A stretch of 64,000 nt of DNA from Streptomyces aculeolatus (GTDB lineage: Bacteria; Actinomycetota; Actinomycetes; Streptomycetales; Streptomycetaceae). The stretch's first letter is position 1; each line of letters begins with the position of its first letter. A program made the position numbers and the translations under genes. Of the stretch, positions 57,089 to 64,000 are shown piece after piece. The notes under the pieces were generated by a model, which saw only the letters and a list, made by a program, of their open reading frames with translations, was not told the DNA's origin and did no database searches. The DNA lies in NCBI RefSeq assembly GCF_020400605.1, contig NZ_JAINRD010000001.1:1-64000 (forward strand). The letters run 5' to 3'.

Positions 57089-57849
57089 GCGCCGCCCCGG
57101 ACCCGGCCACCGCCGACCCCGCAGCCGCCGACCCGGCCACCGCCGCGGGCGCGCTGGCGCTGGGGGACGACGCGCTCGTGCTGTCGCACCGGCTCGCCGA
57201 GTGGACGGGGCACGCACCGGTCCTGGAGGAGGAGGTCGCCCTCGCGAACATCGCGCTCGACCTGCTCGGCCAGGCGCGCACACTGCTGTCCCTCGTCGGT
57301 GACGAGGACGAGCTGGCGTTCCTCCGCGAGGAACGCGCCTTCCGCAACGTCCAGCTGGTCGAGCAGCCGAACGGCGACTTCGCGCAGACCATCGCCCGCC
57401 AGCTGTACTTCTCCGTCTACCAGGAGCTGCTCTACGGGCAGTTGGCGGCGGGCGGCGAGGCGGCGCCGCTGGCGCCGCTCGCGGCGAAGGCCGTCAAGGA
57501 GGTCGCGTACCACCGCGACCACGCCGAGCAGTGGACCCTGCGCCTCGGCGACGGCACCGAGACCTCCCACGCCCGGATGCGGGCCGGCCTCGACGCACTC
57601 TGGCGGTACACGGGCGAGCTGTTCCGGCCCGTCGAAGGGCTGGCGGTGGACTGGGCCGGGCTGGAGGCGGCGTGGCTGGAGACCGTGGGCGGCGTGCTGG
57701 AGCGCGCCACGCTCACGCTGCCCGAGGGCCCGCGCGCCACCGGCTGGTCGGCGGGAGGCGGACGGGAGGGCGTGCACACGGAGCCCTTCGGCCGGATGCT
57801 CGCGGAGATGCAGCACCTGCACCGCAGCCACCCGGGGGCGTCATGGTGA
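57085..57849 (+). CDS. paaC: Phenylacetyl-CoA epoxidase structural subunit PaaC (254 aa)
   Basis: A ferritin-like subunit that forms the core with PaaA but does not carry the catalytic iron. Conserved helices include LVLSHRLAEWTGHAPVLEEEVALANIALDLLGQARTLL, FRNVQLVEQPNGDFAQTIARQLYF and AAKAVKEVAYHRDHAEQWTLRLGDGTETSH. The N-terminal 25 residues are an Ala/Asp/Pro repeat (ATADPAAADPATA). The GTG at 57085 overlaps the paaB stop. It ends HLHRSHPGASW and overlaps the paaD start by 7 bp. Confidence 0.96.
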   Translation: MSAAPDPATADPAAADPATAAGALALGDDALVLSHRLAEWTGHAPVLEEEVALANIALDLLGQARTLLSLVGDEDELAFLREERAFRNVQLVEQPNGDFAQTIARQLYFSVYQELLYGQLAAGGEAAPLAPLAAKAVKEVAYHRDHAEQWTLRLGDGTETSHARMRAGLDALWRYTGELFRPVEGLAVDWAGLEAAWLETVGGVLERATLTLPEGPRATGWSAGGGREGVHTEPFGRMLAEMQHLHRSHPGASW

Positions 57850-58403
57850 CGGACACCCCGGCGGACACCCCACCGGACACCGCGCTGGAGGAGCGGCTGC
57901 GGGAGCTGGCCGGCAGCGTGCCGGACCCGGAGCTGCCGATGCTGACGCTCGCGGAGCTGGGCGTGGTCCGCGGAGTGCGCAGGACCGGCGCGGCGGCCGT
58001 GGAGGTCGAGCTGACGCCGACGTACACGGGCTGCCCGGCCGTGGAGTCCATGGCCGAGGACATCGAGCGGGTGCTGCGCGAGCGCGGCGGGATGGCGGAG
58101 GTCCGGGTGCGGCGCGTGCTGGCGCCGGCGTGGACGACGGACGACATCACGCCGGAGGGCCGCCGCAAGCTGGCGGAGGCGGGCATCGCCCCGCCCCGTA
58201 CGACCCGCCCGTCCGGCCCGGTCCCGGTCACGCTGTCGACGCGCCGTGCCGGCCCCGCGGCGCCGGAGACCGACCTCCGGTGTCCGCACTGCGGCTCCGC
58301 CGAGACCGAGTTGCTGTCGCCCTTCTCGTCCACCGCCTGCAAGGCCCTCCGGCGGTGCACCGCCTGCCGGGAGCCCTTCGACCACTTCAAGGAGCTGACG
58401 TGA
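57843..58403 (+). CDS. paaD: Phenylacetate pathway protein PaaD, DUF59/SufT-like with zinc ribbon (186 aa)
   Basis: Thought to mature the metal or Fe-S centres of the epoxidase system. The N-terminal DUF59 domain (about 15-105) has VPDPELPMLTLAELGVVRGV and TPTYTGCPAVESMAEDI, with the conserved cysteine in TGCP. The C-terminal part has a four-cysteine ribbon (RCPHCGSAE ... RRCTACREPFDHFK). ATG 57843 or the adjacent GTG 57846 (GTGA overlap, as in the other genes of this operon) may start translation. Confidence 0.95.
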   Translation: MVTDTPADTPPDTALEERLRELAGSVPDPELPMLTLAELGVVRGVRRTGAAAVEVELTPTYTGCPAVESMAEDIERVLRERGGMAEVRVRRVLAPAWTTDDITPEGRRKLAEAGIAPPRTTRPSGPVPVTLSTRRAGPAAPETDLRCPHCGSAETELLSPFSSTACKALRRCTACREPFDHFKELT

Positions 58404-59500
58404 CCTCCGCCGCCGCACCCCGGGGGCACGCCGTCTTCCACGACCTCAAGGTCGCCGACATCCGCCGCCTCACGCCCGACGCCGTCGCCGTCACCTTCGC
58501 CGTGCCGCCCGAGCTGCGCGCCGCGTACGGCTTCCGGGCCGGGCAGCACCTCGCCCTGCAGATCCCCACCGGCACCGACGGCGGCGCCAGCGACCGGCGG
58601 ACGTACTCGATCTGCTCCCCCGAGGACCCCGAGCCCGCCGAGCTGACCGTCGGCGTCCGCGAGGTCGCCGACGGCGCCTGCTCGCCGTACGTCAACAGGC
58701 GGCTCGCACCGGGGGAGACCCTGCCCGTGCTCACCCCCGCCGGCCGCTTCGGGCTGCGCGGCGCCCCGGTCCCCGGCGGGCGCTACGGCGCGGTGGTCGG
58801 CGGCAGCGGCATCACGCCGGTGCTCTCCATCGCCGCGACCCTCCTCGGGCGCGACCCGCGGGCCCGCTTCTGCCTCGTCCGCAGCGACCGGTCCGCCGAC
58901 TCCGCGATGTTCCTGGAGGAGGTCGCGGACCTCAAGGACCGCTATCCCGACCGGCTCCAGGTCGTGCAGTCCCTCAGCCGCGAGGAGCAGCAGGCCGGGC
59001 TGACCGCCGGGCGGCTGGACGCGGCGCGGCTGGCGGAGCTGCTGCCCGCGCTGCTGCCGGTGGCGGAGGTCGCGGGCTGGTTCCTGTGCGGGCCCTTCGG
59101 GCTCATCCAGCAGGCGGAGCGGGGGCTGCGCTCCCTCGGCGTGCCCCGCCGCCGGATCCACGAGGAGATCTTCCACGTCGACGACGCCCCGGCCCCCGAG
59201 CCCGCCGCGGGCGACGCACCCGAGCACAGCACGCTGACCGCCACCCTCGCGGGCCGGTCGGGGAGTTGGCCGCTGCGGCCCGGCGAGAAGCTCCTCGACG
59301 CGGTGCTGCGGGCCCGCCCGGACGCCCCGTACGCGTGCCGGGGCGGCGTCTGCGGTACGTGCCGGGCGTTCCTGGTCCGCGGCGAGGTCCGGATGGACCG
59401 CAGCTACGCGCTGGAGCCGGACGAGCTGGCCGCCGGGTACGTGCTGGCGTGCCAGTCGCACCCGGTGACGGAGCAGGTGGAGTTGGACTTCGACCGCTGA
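58400..59500 (+). CDS. paaE: Phenylacetyl-CoA epoxidase reductase PaaE (366 aa)
   Basis: Passes electrons from NADPH to PaaA. The FAD domain (about 10-115) has RTYSICSPEDPEPAELTVGV. The NAD-binding domain (about 118-250) has VVGGSGITPVLSIAATLL and FLCGPFGLIQQAE. A C-terminal plant-type [2Fe-2S] ferredoxin domain (about 275-366) has CRGGVCGTC and a fourth cysteine in YVLACQSHP. All iron-sulfur ligands are present. The GTG at 58400 overlaps the paaD stop. A short hairpin follows. The CoA ligase and beta-oxidation genes of the pathway are not in the window. Confidence 0.96.
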   Translation: MTSAAAPRGHAVFHDLKVADIRRLTPDAVAVTFAVPPELRAAYGFRAGQHLALQIPTGTDGGASDRRTYSICSPEDPEPAELTVGVREVADGACSPYVNRRLAPGETLPVLTPAGRFGLRGAPVPGGRYGAVVGGSGITPVLSIAATLLGRDPRARFCLVRSDRSADSAMFLEEVADLKDRYPDRLQVVQSLSREEQQAGLTAGRLDAARLAELLPALLPVAEVAGWFLCGPFGLIQQAERGLRSLGVPRRRIHEEIFHVDDAPAPEPAAGDAPEHSTLTATLAGRSGSWPLRPGEKLLDAVLRARPDAPYACRGGVCGTCRAFLVRGEVRMDRSYALEPDELAAGYVLACQSHPVTEQVELDFDR

Positions 59501-59505
59501 CCCGG

Positions 59506-59522
59506 CCCGTCTCCGGGACGGG
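59506..59522. terminator. Hairpin between paaE and the rhodanese gene
   Basis: CCCGTC-N5-GACGGG forms a perfect 6-bp stem 5 nt after the paaE stop codon, between convergent genes. Confidence 0.45.
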
Positions 59523-59549
59523 ACAGCGCCGAAGGTGACGCGGCGGGCG

Positions 59550-59894
59550 TCAGAGCACGTGCCCCGGGGTGCCCTTGTCGTCCACGACCGGCCGGCCGGC
59601 GGCGGCCCACGCCTCCATGCCGCCGGCGACGTTCACGGCGTCCATCCCCTGCTGCGCGAGGTACATCGCCACCTGCGCCGAGCGCCCGCCGGAGCGGCAG
59701 ATGACGTTGATCCGGCCGTCCTGCGGCGCCGCCTCGGTCACCTCGCCGTAGCGCGCGGCGAACTGGCTCATCGGGACGTGCAGGGCGCCCTCGGCGTGAC
59801 CGGCCTGCCACTCGTCGTCCTCGCGGACGTCCAGCAGGAAGGCGCCGTCCGTCAGCTCGTCGATGCCGACCGTGGGTACGTGACCAAAGCTCAT
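59550..59894 (-). CDS. Single-domain rhodanese-like sulfurtransferase (114 aa)
   Basis: One rhodanese domain with the active-site loop CRSGGRS (Cys66) and the structural motifs LLDVREDDEWQAGHAEGALHVP and GMDAVNVAGGMEAWAAAG. It probably moves sulfane sulfur from thiosulfate or a persulfide to an acceptor in the cytoplasm. Loop length (six residues after Cys) fits sulfurtransferases rather than Cdc25-like phosphatases. Convergent with paaE. The J-domain gene lies 81 bp upstream on the same strand. Confidence 0.94.
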   Translation of the reverse strand: MSFGHVPTVGIDELTDGAFLLDVREDDEWQAGHAEGALHVPMSQFAARYGEVTEAAPQDGRINVICRSGGRSAQVAMYLAQQGMDAVNVAGGMEAWAAAGRPVVDDKGTPGHVL

Positions 59895-59975
59895 GCCCCG
59901 ACGCTACCGGACCACCGCCGCCCGGCGCCCGGCGCCGCCGCCCGTCCCGGTCTCAGCCGCGGGCCCGTCCCGGCT

Positions 59976-60812
59976 TCAGCCGCGGGCGAGTTCCGCGAGC
60001 GTCGTCTCCTTCTCCGCCACCCGCGCCAGCAGCTCTTCCGCGATCTCCTCCAGCAGCCGGTCCGGGTCGTCCGGCGCCAGCTTCAGCATCTGGCCGATCG
60101 CGCCGTCCTCCAGCTGCTTCGCGACCGACACCAGCAGCTCCTTGCGCTGGGCCAGCCACTCCAGCCGCGCGTACAGCTCCTCGGTGCGGCTGCGCCGGGG
60201 CTCCTCGGGCGCGGGCCCGGCCTCCCACTCCGCCTTGAGCGCGGTCAGGGCCTCGACGTCCCCGGAGGCGTACGCGATGTTCACCCGGGCGATGAAGGCG
60301 CTGCGCCGGTCCGACTCGTGCTCGTCCTGGGCGAGGTCGGGGTGCGCCATGCGGGCCAGCTCGCGGTAGAGCTTGCGGGCCTCCTCGCTGGGCCGCACCC
60401 GCGGCGGCGGCGACACCGGCCGCCCGGTGAGCATGTCGGCCGCCTCGGGCGAGAGCCCGTCGGAGTCGAGCCAGCCGCCGAACAGCTCCTCGACGCCGGG
60501 CATCGGCATGACCAGCGCCCGCGCCTCGTCGGCCCGGCGCTTGTCCTCGGGGTCCCCGGTCTGCTCGGCGCGGGCCTCGGCGATGAGGGCGTCCAGCTCG
60601 TCGAGGCGGCTGTACATGGGGCCGAGGCGCTGGTGGTGCAGGCGGGAGAAGTTGTCGACCTCGATACGGAACGTCTCGACGGCCACCTCGAACTCGATGA
60701 GGGCCTGCTCCGCGGCCCGTACGGCGCGCTCCAGCCGCTCGGCGCCGCTGTCGGCGCGGGCGTGCTCGTCATCGGGGGGCGTCTGCTCGTCGGGTTCCGC
60801 GGGTTCCGTCAC
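59976..60812 (-). CDS. J-domain-containing coiled-coil protein (278 aa)
   Basis: An acidic N-terminus (about 1-25) is followed by a long helical, probably coiled-coil region (about 30-90). A J-like domain has the HPD motif at residues 157-159 (ARMAHPDLAQDE), with the supporting helices EEARKLYRELARMA and RRSAFIARVNIAYASGD. The C-terminal 70 residues are again helical. The HPD suggests stimulation of an Hsp70 (DnaK) ATPase, but the usual Gly/Phe and zinc regions of DnaJ are missing, so this is a type III J-protein. The GTG at 60812 was chosen because upstream sequence in this frame is Arg/Pro-rich and non-coding in character. Confidence 0.82.
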   Translation of the reverse strand: MTEPAEPDEQTPPDDEHARADSGAERLERAVRAAEQALIEFEVAVETFRIEVDNFSRLHHQRLGPMYSRLDELDALIAEARAEQTGDPEDKRRADEARALVMPMPGVEELFGGWLDSDGLSPEAADMLTGRPVSPPPRVRPSEEARKLYRELARMAHPDLAQDEHESDRRSAFIARVNIAYASGDVEALTALKAEWEAGPAPEEPRRSRTEELYARLEWLAQRKELLVSVAKQLEDGAIGQMLKLAPDDPDRLLEEIAEELLARVAEKETTLAELARG

Positions 60813-61107
60813 CCCGCAAGCGTACGGGGTGGGCCCCGGGGCGGGACGGCCAGTTCGGCGAGGAGTGGCCTGCCCCATACGGACCGCGCCCACCGCCGCG
60901 GCCCCGCCACCGAAAGGAGCCCCGCACCGCCAGCGGCACGGGCCCGGCACCGGCCAGGCACGGACCCGGCACCCGCCCCCGGACACGGCGAGACCGGCGA
61001 CGGCTCGGCCGTCGCCGGTCCGCTGACCGGGCAGGGGCGGGAGGACCGCGGGCCCGGGGGCCCGCTGGTCCACCGCCTCAAGAGCCGTTACCGGCTCGGA
61101 CGTTGAC
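60813..61107. other. Intergenic region upstream of J-domain gene
   Basis: About 295 bp of very GC-rich sequence between the J-domain gene and terD, both on the minus strand. Reading frames are open by base composition only. I see no gene, RNA or clear operator. Confidence 0.5.
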
Positions 61108-61683
61108 TCAGACGTTGACGCCGAAGTCCTGCGCGATGCCGCGCAGCCCCGAGGCGTACCCCTGGCCCACGGCGCGGAACTTCCACTCGGCCCCGTTGCG
61201 GTACAGCTCGCCGAAGACCATGGCGGTCTCGGTCGAGGCGTCCTCGCTGAGGTCGTAGCGGGCGATCTCGTTGTTGTCGGCCTGGTTGACGACGCGGATG
61301 AACGCGTTCCGCACCTGGCCGAAGCTCTGCTGGCGGCTCTCCGCCTCGTAGATCGACACCGGGAAGCTGATCTTCTCGATCTCGGCGGGCACGCCCGCGA
61401 GATTCACCTTCACCTGCTCGTCGTCACCCTCGCCCTCACCGGTGAGGTTGTCACCGGTGTGCTCGACGGAGCCGTCGGGGCTCTTGAGGTTGTTGAAGAA
61501 GATGAAGTGCTGGTCCGAGAGGACCTTCCCGTCGGCGCCGAGCAGCAGCGCGCTGGCGTCGAGGTCGAAGTCCGAGCCGGTGGTGGTACGCACGTCCCAG
61601 CCGAGGCCGACGATGACGGCCGTGAGACCCGGCGCCTCCTTCGTCAGCGAGACGTTTCCACCCTTAGCGAGGCTGACACCCAT
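61108..61683 (-). CDS. terD: TerD family tellurium-resistance/stress protein (191 aa)
   Basis: A calcium-binding TerD-domain protein over its full length: [28 protein letters not shown], the Asp-rich calcium sites [12 protein letters not shown] and [14 protein letters not shown], and the C-terminal [34 protein letters not shown]. Streptomyces have many paralogues, and roles in differentiation and stress are reported more often than tellurite resistance. It stands alone here, without terB/terC/terZ. A parS site lies about 210 bp upstream. Confidence 0.95.
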   Translation of the reverse strand: MGVSLAKGGNVSLTKEAPGLTAVIVGLGWDVRTTTGSDFDLDASALLLGADGKVLSDQHFIFFNNLKSPDGSVEHTGDNLTGEGEGDDEQVKVNLAGVPAEIEKISFPVSIYEAESRQQSFGQVRNAFIRVVNQADNNEIARYDLSEDASTETAMVFGELYRNGAEWKFRAVGQGYASGLRGIAQDFGVNV

Positions 61684-62001
61684 GAATTACCCTGCCCCAA
61701 TCCGGCGCGGGCCGCGCCGCTTGACGAACATTGCTGGGCCCGGCTGACCGTGGCACCCACTGGTGCAACGAGCACCCCGGGACCCCGGTTCCCGTCAGCG
61801 TACGGCGACGAATCGGACCTCGTGCCCTCGGGTCTACCACCTTCGCCGATCGCCCCGGAACCCCCCGGGCGGCGCGTTACGCCGTCCGGGCGTTTCACGT
61901 GAAACACGACCCCGGCCACCCGGCCGGGATCCGTCCCACGCCTCAATCGTTTCATAGCTCGCTGACCAGCGCTTTCCGGTCTTACGGCGCCAACCCGCCC
62001 G
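61684..62001. other. Intergenic region with parS between FAD monooxygenase and terD
   Basis: 318 bp between two minus-strand genes. It carries the parS site at 61892-61905 and the presumed terD promoter. Short frames on both strands show no recognisable protein. Confidence 0.6.
61892..61905. other. parS centromere site (ParB binding)
   Basis: GTTTCACGTGAAAC is the exact 14-bp parS core. With flanks it reads CGTTTCACGTGAAACA, 15 of 16 bases of the Bacillus-type consensus. ParB loads here to segregate the oriC region. Streptomyces carry about twenty such sites, mostly clustered near oriC, so the site also gives map information. Confidence 0.9.
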
Positions 62002-63516
62002 TCAGCCGCCCGCGACGAGCCGTGCGAGCAGCCCCTCGATCCCGGCGAGCTGCGCGGCGCCCTTGCCGGACGCGGCGACGAACCCGTCCGGACGCAGGAG
62101 CACCCAGCCCGTCCGGCGGTGGGCGACATGGGCGTACGCGAGCACCTCCGGATGGGCGCCGGCCAGCCGCTCGGCGGCCGGCCGCAGGCCGCCGGCGTCG
62201 CCGGGGCCCAGCGTGAGGAGGCGGAAGCCGTCCTGCCCGGGGTCGGCGGCCGGGACCCACAGGGGCGTCCGGCTGCCGGGGGCCGGCAGGCCGCGGGGCG
62301 GCTTGGGCGTGGGGGCGCCGAAGAGCACGTCGGGGTAGCGGGTCAGCCGGCCGGCCAGCATGGGCGCGTACCAGCGCCGCAGCGTGCCCGTGGCCTGCAT
62401 CAGGGCCCACACCCCGTTGCGTACGCGGGAGGCGAACGGACCGGCGGCGGACTGCCGGATCATGCGGCCCGTCGTCTGGACGACCTGCTCGGCGACGGCG
62501 CGCCGCTCGGTGGTGTAGCTGTCGAGCACCGCGGGGGACAGGGTGCCGTGGATCACGCCGGCCAGCTTCCAGGCCAGGTTGCGGCCGTCCTGGATGCCGA
62601 GGTTGAGCCCCTGGCCGCCGACGACGGAGTGGACGTGGGCGGCGTCGCCGGCGAGGAACACCCTGCCGGAGCGCATGGTCCGGGCGATCCGCTCCTGGCT
62701 GGTGAAGGAGTCGACGGTCGTGGCGGTGGTGAAGCGCAGCCCGCCGGGGCCGCGCTCGTCGAGGATCTCCTGCACCGCCTCCCGCGTCATCGGCATGTCG
62801 GGCGGGACCGGGCCGGAGATGCGCACCTGACCGCCGGGCAGCGGGGAGAGCAGCACGGTGCCCTTGCGGCCGAGGTAGTACTGCACCGCGTCCCGCCCGA
62901 AGTCGCCGGTCACCTCCCCCTCGGCCAGCAGGAACGTCATCGGCACGCTGCCGCCCTCGAACGGGATGCCGAGCTGCTGCCGCACCGTGCTGCCGACGCC
63001 GTCGGCGCCGATCAGCCAGGGCGCCGTCACGGTCTCCTGCCCGCCGTCGGGGCCCTCGGTGGTGAGGGTGACGGTGTCGTCGGCGGTGCTGACGTCCGTG
63101 ACGCGGACCCCGTACTCGACCTGGCCGCCGAGCTTTTCGAGCACGCCCAGCAGCAGTTGCGTGGTCTCCTGCTGCGGCAGCACCAGCGGTTCGTTCGCCT
63201 CGCCCAGCGCGACGCGGAGCGCCTTGCCGTCGGGCATGTGGTACGCGAGGGCGGCGGGCCGCACGCCGCGCGCCAGCGCGTCGTCGAGCATGCCGAGCCC
63301 GTCGAGCACGTCGAGCGTCGGCGGCCAGAGCAGGACGGCCCGGGAGCCGGTGTGCGGTTCGGTGTCGGCCTCCAGCAGCCGTACGGGCAGGCCGAGCCGG
63401 AGCAGCTCGCACGCGGTCACCAGGCCGCACGGGCCGGCGCCGACCACGACGACGGGGTCGGGCGCGGCCGGGTCCTCGGCGGCGGGATTGCGGCTGTGGT
63501 CCTGGGCGTTACTCAT
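62002..63516 (-). CDS. FAD-dependent aromatic hydroxylase/monooxygenase (504 aa)
   Basis: A class A flavoprotein monooxygenase of the PheA/TfdB/RdmE type. FAD motifs are in order: VVVVGAGPCGLVTACELLRLG with the acidic strand end LLEADTEP; the DG motif LIGADGVGSTVR; and the GD motif VFLAGDAAHVHSVVGGQGLNLGIQD. The C-terminal thioredoxin-like domain (about 385-500) is present. The start codon overlaps the end of the upstream thioesterase gene by 8 bp (ATGAGTAA), so it is a coupled tailoring enzyme of the same pathway. The substrate is probably an aromatic or polyketide intermediate. Confidence 0.92.
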   Translation of the reverse strand: MSNAQDHSRNPAAEDPAAPDPVVVVGAGPCGLVTACELLRLGLPVRLLEADTEPHTGSRAVLLWPPTLDVLDGLGMLDDALARGVRPAALAYHMPDGKALRVALGEANEPLVLPQQETTQLLLGVLEKLGGQVEYGVRVTDVSTADDTVTLTTEGPDGGQETVTAPWLIGADGVGSTVRQQLGIPFEGGSVPMTFLLAEGEVTGDFGRDAVQYYLGRKGTVLLSPLPGGQVRISGPVPPDMPMTREAVQEILDERGPGGLRFTTATTVDSFTSQERIARTMRSGRVFLAGDAAHVHSVVGGQGLNLGIQDGRNLAWKLAGVIHGTLSPAVLDSYTTERRAVAEQVVQTTGRMIRQSAAGPFASRVRNGVWALMQATGTLRRWYAPMLAGRLTRYPDVLFGAPTPKPPRGLPAPGSRTPLWVPAADPGQDGFRLLTLGPGDAGGLRPAAERLAGAHPEVLAYAHVAHRRTGWVLLRPDGFVAASGKGAAQLAGIEGLLARLVAGG

Positions 63517-64000
63517 CGTTCGTTCTCCAGACGTTGCTGAGCCACGCGCTCACGGCGGCGGCGGTCGTCGCGGCGTGGTCCTCGATCAGGGTGAAGTGAT
63601 CGCCCGGTACGACGACCTCGGTGTGCGGCAGCGGCCACGGCAGGGGCCGCGCCGGGATCGGCCGCTCGGCCGCGGCGAGCAGCGTGGGGACGTCGGCCGG
63701 CGTGGGGTGCAGGGTGTGCAGCAGTTCCAGATAGCGGCCCATCGCCGTGAGGCGGGTGTCGTCGACGACGTCCATCCGCGCGGCGACGCCGTCGAGCAAC
63801 TCGGGGTGGTCCGCGGGGGTGTAGTCGGTGAGCGGCCGGCTGTCGAGCAGCACCACCGCCGCGGCGCCCAGCCGCGCCGCGAGGGCGTGCGCGAGGAGGC
63901 CGCCGGAGGAGTAGCCGACGAAGGCGAACGGCCCGCCGTCCGCCGCGCGCACGGCGGCGACGGCCAGCGCGTCGAGCAGCGCCGGCAGGTTCGCGGGCAG
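63509..64000 (-). CDS. Thioesterase domain, C-terminal end of a probable PKS/NRPS or type II thioesterase (5' end outside window)
   Basis: The 163 visible residues run in frame to the window edge. They show the alpha/beta-hydrolase thioesterase pattern: nucleophile in FVGYSSGGLLAHALAARLG, the acid strand VVLLDSRPLTDY, and the C-terminal histidine in VVPGDHFTLIEDHA. The preceding LPANLPALLDALAVAAV is like the helix before the TE core in modular polyketide synthases. The overlap with the monooxygenase gene supports a biosynthetic cluster extending to the right. Whether it is a fused domain or a free thioesterase cannot be seen. Confidence 0.85.
   Translation of the reverse strand: MPANLPALLDALAVAAVRAADGGPFAFVGYSSGGLLAHALAARLGAAAVVLLDSRPLTDYTPADHPELLDGVAARMDVVDDTRLTAMGRYLELLHTLHPTPADVPTLLAAAERPIPARPLPWPLPHTEVVVPGDHFTLIEDHAATTAAAVSAWLSNVWRTNDE

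Overview
The window looks like chromosomal core DNA of a Streptomyces or very close relative. GC content is very high with near-uniform G/C at third codon positions. The gene content is typical of the group: a SpoIIE-type PP2C phosphatase, a mycothiol-dependent isomerase family protein, the proteasome activator Bpa, two paired Ser/Thr kinases, two branched-chain 2-oxoacid dehydrogenase sets and a perfect 14-bp parS site. From memory (not checked here), the order aspS / SpoIIE phosphatase ... bkd / response regulator / two kinases / Bpa ... bkd / Lrp ... TrmH resembles the oriC-side core region of S. coelicolor around SCO3795 to SCO3840, and a parS site there would fit.

Layout. 1-4.8 kb: tail of pstB, an orphan FtsX-type permease, aspS. 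4.9-13.5 kb: SpoIIE phosphatase, a 15-bp minisatellite, hydrolase plus GNAT pair, pirin, SseB-like protein, FadE5-like acyl-CoA dehydrogenase, sulfotransferase. 13.6-25.6 kb: M18 aminopeptidase, two secreted proteins, ArsR-like regulator with a palindromic operator, thioredoxin-NHL protein, nitrilase, isomerase-family protein, a degenerate MreB-like protein, TetR/SDR pair, GntR/MFS pair. 25.7-29.9 kb: first bkd operon (E1alpha with a histone-H1-like tail, E1beta, E2). 30.2-36.6 kb: NarL-type response regulator, an IS200/IS605 element (tnpB/tnpA) inserted right at its 3' end, then two divergent transmembrane kinases. 36.6-45.0 kb: Bpa, GNAT, a low-complexity surface protein, quinone oxidoreductase, and an overlapping mobA-moeA-potassium channel operon. 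45.0-49.7 kb: a 176-bp inverted-repeat element abutting the second bkd operon, and a divergent Lrp regulator. 49.8-59.5 kb: TetR regulator / paaN, an arginase-family remnant, TrmH methyltransferase, an HTTM plus DUF5819 pair, and the paaABCDE operon. 59.5-64.0 kb: rhodanese, J-domain protein, TerD, parS, an FAD monooxygenase and the C-terminal thioesterase of a probable polyketide/peptide synthase running off the right edge.

How the genes work together. The dominant theme is acyl-CoA supply and aromatic or branched-chain catabolism: two BCKDH complexes, an acyl-CoA dehydrogenase, and the phenylacetyl-CoA epoxidase complex with PaaN. A near-identical palindrome (ACCGA-N4-TCGGT) lies upstream of the second bkd operon, between the TetR gene and paaN, and upstream of paaA. 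This suggests that one TetR regulator may join phenylacetate catabolism to the second BCKDH operon. Other points worth attention are the HTTM/DUF5819 pair, which resembles SdpB/SdpA toxin-maturation proteins, the MreB-like protein with degenerate ATPase motifs, and the transposon that may supply the stop codon of the response regulator.
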